From the NCBI GenBank assembly GCA_028551475.1, contig CM052355.1:30469580-30533579 (forward strand): a DNA stretch of 64,000 bases, given 5' to 3'. This document shows positions 1 to 11,540 of the stretch, in pieces. The position numbers and the translations under genes are program-made. The stretch is from Casuarina equisetifolia (taxonomy: Eukaryota; Streptophyta; Magnoliopsida; Fagales; Casuarinaceae). Position 1 is the first letter of the stretch. Every line of letters begins with the position of its first letter. The notes beneath the pieces are model-generated. The model made no database searches. It was not told the origin of the DNA and saw only the letters and a list, made by a program, of their open reading frames with translations.

Positions 1-1330
1 AATTTCTATAAAATATTGCAGAAAATCGTGGATAGGAAAACATCTCAAAAGATAAAAGGAATTTGAAGAACAAAGTAAGCAACTTGAGAGAAAAGCTTAG
101 AATTGGATGATTCGAGGGTACAATCAAATTGCCTTTCTTATAGCAATCAAAAACCACCAAAGAAGAGATAGACTAATTCATGACAATCAATTTTGTCCAT
201 GAATCGCTATGAATTTCCCCTGAAAAAGGTAAACGCATAGAATACAAAAGCCTTTGAACTTTTGAACCAGAAATACATCAATGGAAGTGACAATCCTTTC
301 CATCTTCTTAGATAATAGATTGATCATTCTCCTCTAATTGAAACGCCTTTGATTCAGCTCTAATCGCTTTTTAGAACAGTTGAAATAGGTGGAGATGCAG
401 GAGGAGTCATACAGGCGCCACGTTGAAGACAACATGCATGAAGTACATGCTCACATTTTTGCTTTGACGGTCGTTTGCCTCAGTGGTGTCGCACATGTAT
501 AACATGCGCCCACCTCTTTTCTGTCCACGTGCTGCTGACAGGGCATTGCTTATTTTTAATCCTAACATAGTTTAAAGTTGCATCTTGGGTTCTGTACAAA
601 TGCAATAGTAAAATCTTCCTCCTTACTAGGTGAAACCACAAGGAAAAGAAAAATCCAAAGACTAGTAACGTTTTTATTAATAGCGTTCCTACGTTCATGT
701 AGATTTTTGGCCTTGGTTTCCGAAGGGAAAAATTGACTATGCAAATCAGAAGCATGCATTGTCAACAGTTTCAAATGTTCAAAGATGAATTGTTTATTTT
801 AAATTTAGAATAATTGTTTATCCATAATCAAAAAGAATCCTTATTCTTCATTTGTGATTATTGAGTTCATTTTCTACAAGTAATCTTTTATCTCCAACAT
901 AATTATGAGTGTAAATTAGCCAATATGCTATGATTTTCTCTCCTAATATGGTTCAAACCTTTTTCCCTCTTCTTTTTTCCAATTGCTGCAGATTTACAGA
1001 GTCGTCACACTTAGTAATACCTCCACTTATCAGTCTTGCTAAGCCTCATTCACATCAGCTATTTGTCATGGGAGTTCTCAACAGAATGCTGATTATTGCT
1101 ATTGCATGCACTGCAATGGATCTGTTAGTTGGTTTCCAGACCATGTTCCATTCTTTGATGTCCATCGTGGCATTCGCATTCTATGCATACTCCATTTCAT
1201 TGGTTTATGTTCTTCACTATGTTGTTGGAATGTCTTAGACTTGTTTTTATGTATGAAACAACCGCATGTTAAGGGAGCATTCGTGTAGAAACTCTAGTTA
1301 TGGAATAAGGGAAATAGGGTATTGATATAG
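1..1330. repeat. Duplicated block P, copy 1
   Basis: This stretch aligns along nearly its whole length with 15460-16870. Shared landmarks include the opening AT-rich segment, the paired words around 60-110 and 15525-15565, and the NCL exon 7 remnant followed by a common 3' flank. The copies differ by many substitutions, and copy 2 carries about 260 extra bases at 16570-16830. Short open frames here are not conserved in the other copy, so I see no gene except the exon remnant. Confidence 0.75.
992..1238 (+). pseudogene. NCL exon 7 remnant 1 (dead last exon)
   Basis: The segment starts right after a retained acceptor (tgctgcag) and begins I-Y-R-V-V-T-L-S-N, matching the I-Y-G-S-V-T-V-S-N start of exon 7 in the two intact NCL genes. 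It is 247 nt long against 249 nt in the live exons. It has an in-frame stop about 16 codons in and a net 2-nt loss that shifts the frame. The last 51 codons are open and end in a membrane segment ...YAYSISLVYVLHYVVGMS, the counterpart of ...YALYPLSLSLVYILNYVLGWS. No other NCL exons precede it in the window. It is an old remnant of a third NCL gene, not expected to make exchanger. Confidence 0.8.
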
Positions 1331-3206
1331 GATTAAGTATTAAAAGGTCCTTAACCTAATCTAAAAGTTAGCTTAAGAGTTAGATGGATACTTCTTTATT
1401 TAAGTTTTACCACAAAGGATCACATACTTGATATGGAATTTTCATCCTGTATACATGCCTTTGCAAACTAAGCAACTTTTTTTTTTCTTTTTGAAAATAG
1501 AGAAAAAGGGATTATATATGTAGATAAAAGTAAGAATGGTACCTGCATCATTTATTTCATAATAAAACAAGATGGACGTAAACCAAACTTGTGTGATTAC
1601 AAAGGTAGGAAGAGTAGGAAGACAACCTAATACCTACCTTTTTTAGTGTACATTAGTTTAAAAAGAACCTAACATAACTTTCAATATGTAGGACATGCCT
1701 AGTCACAATTCTAATGCAAAAAACACAAGTTATACACACTTGTATCATTATAGAAAAACAAGGTTACAATCCAAAACCATAACCAAAAGTTAGAGAATGT
1801 TGCCCTAGTTAACATTCATTCATGCACCTCTCAATCGCCAATTACTCCATAAAGGGCACAAGTTTCTAGCGTACTATACCTTTCTTAGTACTTTTAGCTT
1901 TTGCCTTCGAATATTTCCTTATTGGCATGTAAGGTTATGCCTTTGGTGCTAGATCCTATGGGTTCTTCTTTTTAAGTCTCTACTTCCGCTCCATTAGTCT
2001 TTGTGGGGCTTAGCATGGTTTCGCAATTACCACATGTTGAGCTCTAAATTGTACTCCTATGCTAGGACTTTGGTTAATAGATTCCAAATTCCTAGATACT
2101 ATAGGTACATTGGTTTTATCTAGCAAACCAAACATCTAGTGGTTCCTTCTTAGATTTCTTAAGGTATACCCCAATCATTGCAAATTGTTGGTCAAGAAGC
2201 ACAGTATTTTAAGCTATTATAGCTTCATGAGCCTACATCATAACATGCCTAGATACTTTATCCTAGCAAAAATGTGGGATAAGACCTATGCCCATGTCCT
2301 CCTACATGCTATCCCATCCCATCAACCTAGTATAAATTTGAAATAATTTCTCATACACTCCTTTATCATAATATAAGATGGGGCCATGAAGATGATAAAG
2401 GATTTTTTCTTTGATTGTAATAACTTGATGTTGTTCTTCCTGTGAAAGAGCTACCAAATCTATGGTTGTTAAACCTTTCTTAAATTTTCGGCCTTTTCAT
2501 ATTTAAGAGTACCTTAAACTACCTTAGGCTTCATCCTTTACATTTTAAGAGCTCCTTGTTCCTCTTCTTAAACTACCCTTTCACTTTAAAAGACCAACAT
2601 CCCTAGAAGCATTTGTGCACATACAAAACATCGATTGTCGTCTACATAACACTTTGATCCTCATTTTCCTTTTCCTTTTGGTTAATATTCTCAATCTCCT
2701 TTCCTTTCCTTGAGATTACTTGAGACTTAACACGAAACTATTTAATAAAAGGAGGTTGAAGCAAACTTAACTTAGCCTCAATATGATTCAGCTTCCTTAT
2801 GATTATGGATAAGCCTCCTTTCTAAAAGCTAAACTAATTACATAATCTTGCTAGGCCAAAGAATCTAATCCCTTACCTATCATAATGAAAGATGGAGTTT
2901 CCAATTTACTAAATAACTTAATCATAATGCCTAACCCTTGGCCTTACATTTCTTTCCTCTTAGATTAAGGAGTTCATATTCCTCCTATGTCTAGTCATAA
3001 TACCAATATCATTTCCATATATCATAACTTAATTCTCTTTATCATTAGGAGAAGCCCCTCCCCCACTCTTATTCCCATCATCCTCATCATCCTTATTGTC
3101 ATCATCTTTATCCCTTTCCTCACCCCCTTAGTATTACCAAGAGTTGAACTTGGAAAAAGGCATTCAAAGTCAAGACGAGTCAAGTAAAGATGAGTCAAGT
3201 AAAGGT
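1331..3206. other. Gene-free spacer
   Basis: AT-rich sequence with scattered stops in all frames. A hydrophobic open frame near 2987-3187 is low-complexity (isoleucine-rich) and has no recognisable domain. No gene, RNA or complete mobile element was recognised. It may be decayed transposon DNA, but nothing in it proves that. Confidence 0.5.
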
Positions 3207-3663
3207 TTACTCTTCCTCGTCTACAAATATCCAAATTTTGATACCTAATGTCCCATAGATAGTCTGAACTGTATAGGAACAATAATCAATTTTAGCTTGA
3301 ATGGTTTGTAGAGGAACCTTACCCTCTTTGATCCATTCGACACGCGTAATTTCTTTTCCGTCGATACGCCCTACAATTTGTACTTGAATTCCTTTTGTAC
3401 CTGCCTGTTTAGTTAATTCAATAGCCTTTTTTATTGCTTTTCGAAACGAAACTCTATTCTTTAATTGTCTAGCTATAAATTCTGCGAGAATATTAGGATG
3501 CCTATAAAGGTTTGTAATTCTTGTAAGAGTAATATTTAGTTTTCGGTTTACATAATTAAGTTCTTTTTATACATCCATATGTAATTCTTCAATTCTTTCA
3601 GGCCAACCCTCGATTAATAATTTTGGAAATCCCATATGGATTATCATCTGAATCAGATCGATC
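3207..3663 (-). pseudogene. rps3: Nuclear insert of plastid rps3 (3' half)
   Basis: Read on the minus strand, this encodes the C-terminal half of the plastid 30S ribosomal protein S3: ...[13 protein letters not shown] near 3650-3605, then the KH-type core, ending with [20 protein letters not shown] and a stop at 3207-3209. The frame is open except for one premature TAA near 3568, where plastid copies have a glutamine codon; CAA to TAA fits the C-to-T decay expected after transfer to the nucleus. The 5' half of rps3 and its plastid neighbours are absent on both sides. This is a NUPT, not a working gene. Confidence 0.88.
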
Positions 3664-5357
3664 CTACTTGGCAACATAGCCTGCAGTAAAAGTAGTGCAA
3701 GGAAGAACCTTGCTTGTGTTTGCTAGGAAACACATTCTTGTAATCCAAGGGCATGGTTATGTGGCTACTAGGTCATCCACCAATAAGAAATCCCTTAAGA
3801 TACTACATATTCTCTTAAACACCATCAGCACCTGAGATCCACTTAGGATACCATTAATATTTACCTAGATATGTGCTCTATTCAAGCAACCTAGAGCTTT
3901 AAATGCAAGAGTTTATTTATAAATATAGATAATATATTGATTGTTTTTGAATAAGAATTTAATTATAGATATGGCTATCAAATAATCCACCTCTATTTCA
4001 AGACAAACTAAAAACCAGTTGGATTGTATAGTTCGCGCACTAGTCAAATGGATCCAACCCGTGCAATGTCAATATGTTGGTCCACCCTTTCTAAGAAAGG
4101 AGCCTTATCTACAAAGTGCACTAAAATAGAGAAATGGTATGAATCATTTTGTGCGTTAGTAGTCTTTTTCTATAATATGGATTGTATAGATTCCATTAAC
4201 TCTTTGAAAAACCGTGGGTTGAATCTACACATTTGAGACTCTTGGAAGTATGTTTGCTTGCACATATTGTCAAGATTCTTCCACTATTGGTCATAGAAAA
4301 GGAAGTTTATTTGCATGATTCCCTTGTTGGGCTTTCACTTAAACACCTAAGAAATGAGTAGCCTTTAAGGCAATGTTAACTTCTAAGTTCACTGAAAGAT
4401 TCATCTAATAAGGAAACCATCCTTTTTTTTAGGAAACAATTAGAAGCCCATGCTATTGCAATAGTTGGCATGTATCTTGAATGTATACAACTATTAGGAT
4501 TCATGACCCGATCTAAGACAAAAAATTCTTTCTCAAATGGTAGGAAAATGCAAAGCATAAAATGGGTATGGCAATGATCTGGGACTTGAGTGTAACCTTT
4601 TTTGCACCCATTCACCTGCTAAGTAGTCTGATGGTGAGATGAATATTAAGGAGATCATCATGAAAGGCATCTTTGTACCTACTCATCAAGGCCTAAATGT
4701 AAGGAACCACATAAGTCCTTATGAGAAACCTTCTCTTGACAAGGAGGGGTGAGTATGGAATAATTCATAAATGAATGCTCATTACCGCATTCTGGCAACC
4801 AACATACATTAGCATTACCATGATGGGTAGGAATGTTATTTTTAAAATTTAAAAGTGAAATGTTGAAAGTATTTTCTCTCTCTCTCTCACTCTTTCTCTC
4901 TTTCTTTCTTTTTGTTTTTTCAAACATGGATAGTACCTTAACATATTTTATTAATAAAGGCTAGGTTGAAAAATCATACCTTGTTGGGATTAAAGGTAGG
5001 GTATAAGCATAGCCTAAACCCAACATTACATGCCCTTAATGGGGTGGGGGAGGGGGAAGAAAATTTTTAAAGACAAGATCAAATACAATTAGCTTCGTAA
5101 TTAGTTTTTCATCTGGAAAAAGATAATGGAGAATAATCTAAATTGGAATTAAGTGTAACACTTGAGAAATATGATTATGATTCATCATAGTCAAGCTTTC
5201 AAATCAAGGACTCAATAAATTTAGTGTTATTGGAGTATTATCTTTTAGTCTTTCGGATTACTGTTCCCTTATTAAAAAGCTTCATTCTAACCTGAACATC
5301 ACACTTGTCATCCTGAATGATGCTAATTATCATTTTCATTCTTACTTTGGGTTGAAA
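3664..5357. other. Gene-free spacer
   Basis: No gene recognised. It contains a short CT-rich microsatellite around 4875-4890 and a G-rich run near 5041-5058. Open frames here are short and lack any recognised domain. Confidence 0.5.
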
Positions 5358-8300
5358 GCAATTCTTACTTTGTTTATCCTTCTCAATTTGACTAGTGTTT
5401 TCTCGAACCCTAATAGTTTTCCTTTTGCTTGTTTGTCTTTTTCTCTTGTTAGGTAGGAGTTTTTTCTCTACCACCCATATAGATTGTAGATCTAATTCTA
5501 TCTTAGCTCTCAACTTACTATGTTGTCTTGTGAGGACTTTTAGTAAGTAAAATATAAATAAAAAGGGCAAAAAAATCTCAAGTTGATATTTAATTGCTTG
5601 ATTTTCTTTTTTGAGGAAAGAGAAAAGAGGGAGAGAAAAATAGGGGAGGGGGTGTTTGCCTTCACTCTTCTCCTTTGTTAATTGATCAGCTAAATGAGAT
5701 TGCCCTTGATTATCCTTCCTTCAACTTAGTTAGAGTAATAAAGGAGCTCTTAACTTGAAAGTAATCAAACTCTAACTAAAATTTTTCTCATTTATTAAAT
5801 GCTACCAAAAACATCTTGTCCAAGAAATATCACATTATAGGTCTAAATTTTAAAGTTATGCTTGCTTCAAATCCTACATTAGCATCCTTAACAATTTTAT
5901 TTGTTACTTTTCCTTATGTCTCACTTGTACACTAAAACATTTTAGGTCCACTTTAAGGACATCATAAATCTCCTTAGTAAGGCAATTCCTACCTTGTCTA
6001 TCCTTCTTAACTTGACTAGTGTTTTCTCTATCCCTAATAGTTTTCCTTTTTCTTGTTTGTCTTTTTGTCTTGCTAGGTAGGAGCTTTTTCTTTATTACCC
6101 ATGTAGATTGTGGCTCTAATTCTATCTTAGGTCTTAGCTTAGTCTGTTATCTTGTGAGGACTTTTGGCAAGTCAAATATATATGAAAAGGCTAAAATAAT
6201 CTTAAGTTCATATTCAATTGCTTGAGTTTCTTTTTCATCCTTGTTTATTTTGCCCTTATCTTTTGTCATTTAACCAACTAGATAAGATTACTCTTAAGTA
6301 TCCTCCTCCAACTTAGTTAGAGTAATAAAAGAGCTCTTAACAGAACTAATCTAACTCCAACTGGGAATTTTCCTATCTATTTTTTTTTTGTGCAAGGTCA
6401 AATTATATATCACTCGTAAAAAAACTTACAAGATTGTTCGATTACAAAATATCATCATCTAAGCTCAAATATTGCACTTGGAAAATTCTAAAGCTCTTGT
6501 AAAAATTTATTACAATTTGTAAACTTGACTTCTATGGTAGATGAAATCTTTCCTCTTACATCCTTTTTGATTTTAGCAATAATGGTTGAGTTATCTAGAC
6601 TTGTATCGTTGAATCTTCTTCTATTCCTTTCGCTCCAAATGTGATATAATACAGCTTTGAAAGATATACTAAGCAAAGTTGCTCAAAGCTCTTCCTCTTA
6701 ACAGTCTTGATGATCTAACATATTTCAACTTTCCAGTGTTCAATTCTTCTAGTTAATCTATTCATGCCTAACAAAGCCTTCCAGATATAGTTTGTGAACC
6801 TGTACTTAAAAAATAAATGTTCTTGTGATTCTTCTTCTTGTTAGCAAAGGTTGCATTGTAGATTCACTGAACTATTCCATTTAGCCACCCGATTTGCTAT
6901 AGACAGTTTATCTTTCCAAGTGATCCAGCAGATAAAATTATGCTTTGGTACTCCTTCTTTCTAGACAAATGTTGCTCATTCAGTATCTTCTCTATTCTCT
7001 CTTAGTGCTACATAACTTTTGGCAATATTGTATTCTGAGTCCGTCACTAGTTGTGTGAGTTCACTTCTTACTTGTAAAATATTCCTAAAACTCCAAGCTA
7101 GTGATCCTTTTATCTCAACTTCTAATACATTCCTTTCCTTCAAATTTTCTGTTATCATCCATTTAACCCATAAAGAGTTTGAGTTGGGGTGCACAAGAGG
7201 CCATAAGAGTTTTTCGATTGCCGCCTTATTCCAAGTATGAATGTCTATCAAACCCAATCCTCCAGAAATTTTAGGCCAACAAACTTCTTTCCATGCCACT
7301 TTCGCTACACCTCATCCATTAGATTTACCTGTCCAAAGGAAAGTTTTAATCTTTTTTTCAATTTCATAAAGAGTCTGTTTTGGCAATAAAAAAATTTGCA
7401 TCCAATATGTTTGCAATGGGAACAAAACACTTTTTGCTAGCTGTAGTCTCCCCCCATAACTAATATGCTTAGACCCCCAACCTTCAATTCTCCTCAATAT
7501 CTTTTCTATCATGATAGTACAATCTAGGTTGGAGAGTCTTTTAGTAATTAATCAAACTCCCAAGTATTTTATGGGAAGTTGGCCTTCTTGGATAGGAATA
7601 TGATCAAGTATTAGAGCCTTTTCCTGTTCAAACAAGCCTAAAAAGAAAATTTGACACTTTTCTGGATGCATCTTCAGACCTATTATATCTTCAAACTCTT
7701 GCATAGCATCTAGTAAACATAATATAGACTCAATATCTCCATGAGCAAACAAAAAGAGATCATCAGCAAAGCATAGATAAGTGATCTTCTCTTTAGCACA
7801 TTTCCAATGAAATTTAGACCTTCCAGAAGATACTTTCTTTTGTATAATTCTGTTAAGAATCTCCATCACAATAACAAAGAGAAAAGGAGAGAGAGGGTCT
7901 CCTTGTCTAAGTCCCTTTACCGCCTTAAAAAAACCTATATGAGAGCCATTGATGTTCACAAAATATCCAACAATAGTGATGCAGCTTTCAATCAGTAATC
8001 TAAATTTCTTTAGAAACTTCAAAACTTTCAGAGTATTTAAGATTGCATTCTAGTCTATTGAATCATATGTTTTCATAATATCAACCTTAATTGCCACCAT
8101 TTTCCCATGAATATCTTTGTGATAATTATGGATTAACTCTTAACATAACAAAATATTTTCTTTAATGTTCCTTCCTGGTACAAAAGTTGTTTAACAAGGA
8201 TGTATGAAATGAAACAAAGCTAGACTTAATCTTTCTGTCATAATTTTATATATGATCTTTTACAACACATTGCAACAGGAGAATGGTCTAAAATCTTTCA

Positions 8301-8636
8301 TATTAATGACATTAATTTTCTTAGGGACAAGAGAGATTACTGTTAAATTTATGCTTCACATTAGCTATCTCCTCTGAAAGAAAGCTATAATTGTATCTTC
8401 TATGTCACTCTCTATAATACTCCAAGCTTTCTTGAAGAAGAAGCTATATTTTTATAATAGATAGGAAACTTAACTTTCCTATCTATTAGATGCTACCAAA
8501 AACATTTTATCCAAGAAATACCACATCATATGTCTAAAGTTGAAAGTTAGGTTTTGCTTTAGATCTTACATTAACATCCTTAACAATTTTATTTGTTGCT
8601 CTTCTTTTTGTATTTCTTGTACACCAGAACATTTTC
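5358..8636. repeat. Tandem duplication, period about 624 bp, second unit split by a LINE
   Basis: Unit 1 runs from 5358 to about 5950. Unit 2 starts at 5982, runs to 6381, and resumes at 8488-8636 after an inserted LINE. Matching landmarks are the gcaattc... words at 5358 and 5982, the ttgtgaggactttt words near 5527 and 6155, and the atgctaccaaaaac words near 5799 and 8490. Unit 1 therefore gives the uninterrupted (empty) version of the LINE target, around 5784-5796. Confidence 0.85.
6382..8474 (-). mobile_element. 5'-truncated L1-type LINE, degenerate reverse transcriptase
   Basis: On the minus strand this reads as the ORF2 product of a plant L1-clade retrotransposon. The palm of the reverse transcriptase is visible: GLRQGDPLSP near 7914-7885 and the catalytic FADD near 7770-7759. 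Downstream come WGSKHISYGGRLQLAKSVL (near 7477), a W-P-K-I-x-G-G-L-G block near 7275 and a zf-RVT-like tail to about 6480. Stops and frameshifts break the frame at several points, and the endonuclease domain is missing, so it is dead. Boundaries are sharp: an exact 13-bp target duplication (tttcctatctatt) at 6369-6381 and 8475-8487, with the short A-tail seen as eight Ts at 6382-6389. Confidence 0.9.
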
Positions 8637-9300
8637 ATCCCAATTTCTTTTGATAGACTAAGATCAAAATCATTTTCCATTGCACTTCCTTTTCATATAC
8701 TATGTCTTTCACATTTTTCCTTAACTTCTATTTCTTCAACCTAAGCCATTTGATAAGATTCATCAAAAATTACTTTATCTACATCTTCATCCACATAGAT
8801 AACATCCTTATCAATCTATTTTAGGTTGGAGGGCATAATAACCTCATCATTAGGCACAATCAGATTAACTTCCTACGTTGTGGCTACCATTGCTTGTAAC
8901 TCTTTTGTATTTTCCTTTATTTTTCTCACCTTGGATTCTTTAGTTAGTTGAGTTTGTTTTCCTTTCCCATCACCTAAATGTTAGGCTTTGGATTTTTCAT
9001 ATTTGCATAATTTCTTTCTACCAATGGACTCATCATGTCTTTGTACTTAGCGATAATTACAAAAACCAATATTTATCTCATCAATGATTTTTTGCCACTT
9101 TCTACCCTTCTTGAAAGCATTAAAGTGAATTCTAGCAAGTAAAGGATTAAAAATATTCATCTTTTTACATATTCTTGCAAACATGGAGATTTCTAAGAAA
9201 AAAGTGTGATCATTCACTTTTAAAAAATGACTAAGTCTATTACCTATTCTACATAAAGCTAAAGGATTATAAAGAGATAAAAGCAAACTTTGTAATCATA
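8488..9300 (-). mobile_element. Older LINE ORF1 (gag-like) relic
   Basis: The minus-strand frame 9286-9047 reads LSLYNPLALCRIGNRLSHFL, then KV(N)DHTFF..., FARIC, and NPLLARIHFN. This resembles the DUF4283/zinc-knuckle ORF1 region of plant L1 LINEs (x-LP-x-x-L-x-N-x-x-AL-x-x-IG-x-x-LG, then FARICVE and PL). The rest, down to 8488, is stop-ridden. It is separate from the 6382-8474 insertion because its lower part is also present in the uninterrupted tandem unit at 5790-5950. Identification rests on motif recall, so confidence is moderate. Confidence 0.55.
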
Positions 9301-9837
9301 GCTACATCATTACATATTTGGATTGTTTCTCTTGTTCAACACCCACAACCATTTCTAAAAGAGAAAATGGTGGCTCTTAAAAACACACGATTCATGTGAC
9401 CAAGCCATGATTAGATCCTCCTTTAAAAGAAAAAAAAAATCTGAATGCTCCAAGGATCCATTAATCTAGCAATGGTAGGATGGCTTAAACCCCAATGAGA
9501 GTTAACATGACACTTAAAGGACTCCACAAAGAGACAAGTTGAACCAAAGTTTGCTATAAGCATAAATTTGTGAAATTTTTGTGGCTTGTTGATATTCAAA
9601 AAGAATTATGCAAAATTCAAGTTCTCCCTAATATGTTATGACTTCTTTTGGAGAGAATGAAATTAGCAAAATTGGTAGAGGTAATAGAAATGAGGAAGTT
9701 TTGCTTGATTGTTAAAAATAGAAAGATAAGATTTGGTATAAGCCATTAGCATAAGGGTTATTACCTGCAAAAGCAACTCAGAGCTCTTAGGTGTCATGCC
9801 ACCCAAACAAGTTAAAGGCGATGGCAACTTCAAAATT
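9301..9837. other. Spacer without recognised gene
   Basis: AT-rich DNA between the LINE relic and the NCL-type upstream copy. No convincing frame, repeat or RNA was seen. Confidence 0.45.
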
Positions 9838-10274
9838 GTAATAAGTCCAATACGCTACCTGTAAACGCAAACAAAATTAAAATAAGATCTCCATAGAATC
9901 TTTCTTGTACCACGATGTTGTTAATTTAAAACAACAAAAAATGCCGGACACTTGGCAAGTTCAACAGGACAAGCAATGTTAGGTCATTCTTCTTGTTCTT
10001 TGGTCAGAAACTCAATACTCTTATGTTCATAAAATGCTAGACTGTAGTAGGCAAGTTTAAATATGGTTTTCTCCAGCAAGATCAATCGCTTCTGCAAAAG
10101 TTTCCAACACATGGGGCACTTTTATATTCCTGAGTTCCGTGAATCACGAACTGTAACCTAGGACACAAGTTGAGAAACAGTGGAGGTTTGCAATTATGAT
10201 ATAAAACAGACCGGCGTTCATGGATGTCAACCTTTTTAGTACAACCTAGTACAGAGGACTACAACACTTGTGAA
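9838..10274 (+). promoter_or_regulatory. Orphan copy of NCL upstream region
   Basis: This segment is collinear with the DNA just upstream of the two intact NCL genes (17275-17560 and 26465-26965). Shared words include ccaatacgctacct, the aaaattaaaataagat run, agttgagaaaca and acagaccgg. It keeps the roughly 220-bp portion around 9975-10125 that is present before NCL-B but missing before NCL-A. No NCL coding sequence follows: homology stops at about 10274 and RING-block DNA begins near 10310. It is the 5' stump of a lost NCL copy. Confidence 0.75.
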
Positions 10275-11120
10275 GCGGATTTTGCATTACTATGGGATTG
10301 GATTAAATCTAACATTACAGGTCAAATTTAAATATTTAAATTTGAATTCATTCCATCGGCCAATAATTGATGGTTGTCTTTAGCATAAGTTAATCATGAT
10401 AAAATTATCCGGAGTGAAATTAATCAAATTACACATGGACCACAAATATTTGCTGGTTTGTGGCACCTACCAAATGCAAAAGCAAGGCTATCTGCAAGAG
10501 ATGAGAGTTTCGTTATCAGCCAACCAAAACTGACTTGTCTAGCACAGTTTCATGGCTACTGCCTTTGATCAACCAAAGCCAAAGAAACGACCACAACCAT
10601 GAGCTGAAATCTCTGGTTATTTTTACATTTTCTTCAATCTTTTTACATCAACTAAGACCCTAACTTCAGTGCCAGGAATTGTATAGAACAGGGGATACTC
10701 AAATCCATAAGCATGAAGCAATCACAATGATTGGATCATTTAGGTTAATCTCCAATTGAAATGGTTTGTCAATAGTTTGAATAAAAGCTATTTAAAGAAT
10801 CTAACATCAGAGCTAACATTATTCATTTTTGCTATCTTCTGCGTAGAAAAATTAGCCATCAATGCTATAGTTATGACTATTCATACGCTTTAATATTTAA
10901 GTTAAGATTATTCATTTCAGCTATCTTCTATATAGAAAAATCAACCATCGATGATGTAGTTAGTACTATTCATATGCTTGTTAGTTATGCAGTCAAAATT
11001 AAGGGTAAAGATTTAAAAAAAATAAGTGTGCACGTAGGAAACCAACTAGGATTTCTTCTAATTTATCTACGAGTATAGGTTTCTAAAAACCCATGTGTAT
11101 TATAATAATTAATGAAGTAT

Positions 11121-11237
11121 CAAGTCAATAGATCAATTACTTAGTAACTTATTAATTAGTTATTAGAAACTCAAAACCTAAGTCATGAGTTCAATATCCC
11201 ATAGCTCCAAACCTCCATTTACCTTTAAAAAAAAAAT
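11121..11237 (+). mobile_element. SINE-like insertion (copy a)
   Basis: About 117 bp present in RING block 1 but absent at the matching place in block 2 (near 39265). It contains a tRNA B-box-like word (gagttcaatatccc) near 11189 and ends in a run of As (11225-11236). Related copies lie at 11423, 15030, 20500, 30385, 34340, 34570 and 48570. Confidence 0.5.
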
Positions 11238-11422
11238 AGTTAGCTCTCAAAAAAGTTAGATTGACCGGTAGATATTAGGTTCATGGAACTTTCAAATAGT
11301 AAGAATTATTTCTTTATAGACATTGGATATGCAAAATTTTCAATATGATTTGGGGTTCTCCTGATTTATCTAAGTATAAATTTTTAGAAACCCTTGTGTG
11401 TTATATCAACCACTAAGTTGTC

Positions 11423-11540
11423 AAGTCAACAAGCTATATCCCAAGAATTGGTTATTAGATGCTTAAAACTTAGGTCTTGAGTTTGACACTCTTTACCTCC
11501 AAAATTTCCTTTAGTTAAAAAGAAAAAAATAAATAGTAAA
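11423..11540 (+). mobile_element. SINE-like insertion (copy b)
   Basis: A second member of the same family, again missing at the equivalent place in block 2 (near 39420). It has the gagtttgacactc box near 11488 and an A-rich tail (11518-11534). The host DNA is itself a local tandem unit, so copies a and b may descend from one insertion followed by duplication. Confidence 0.5.
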
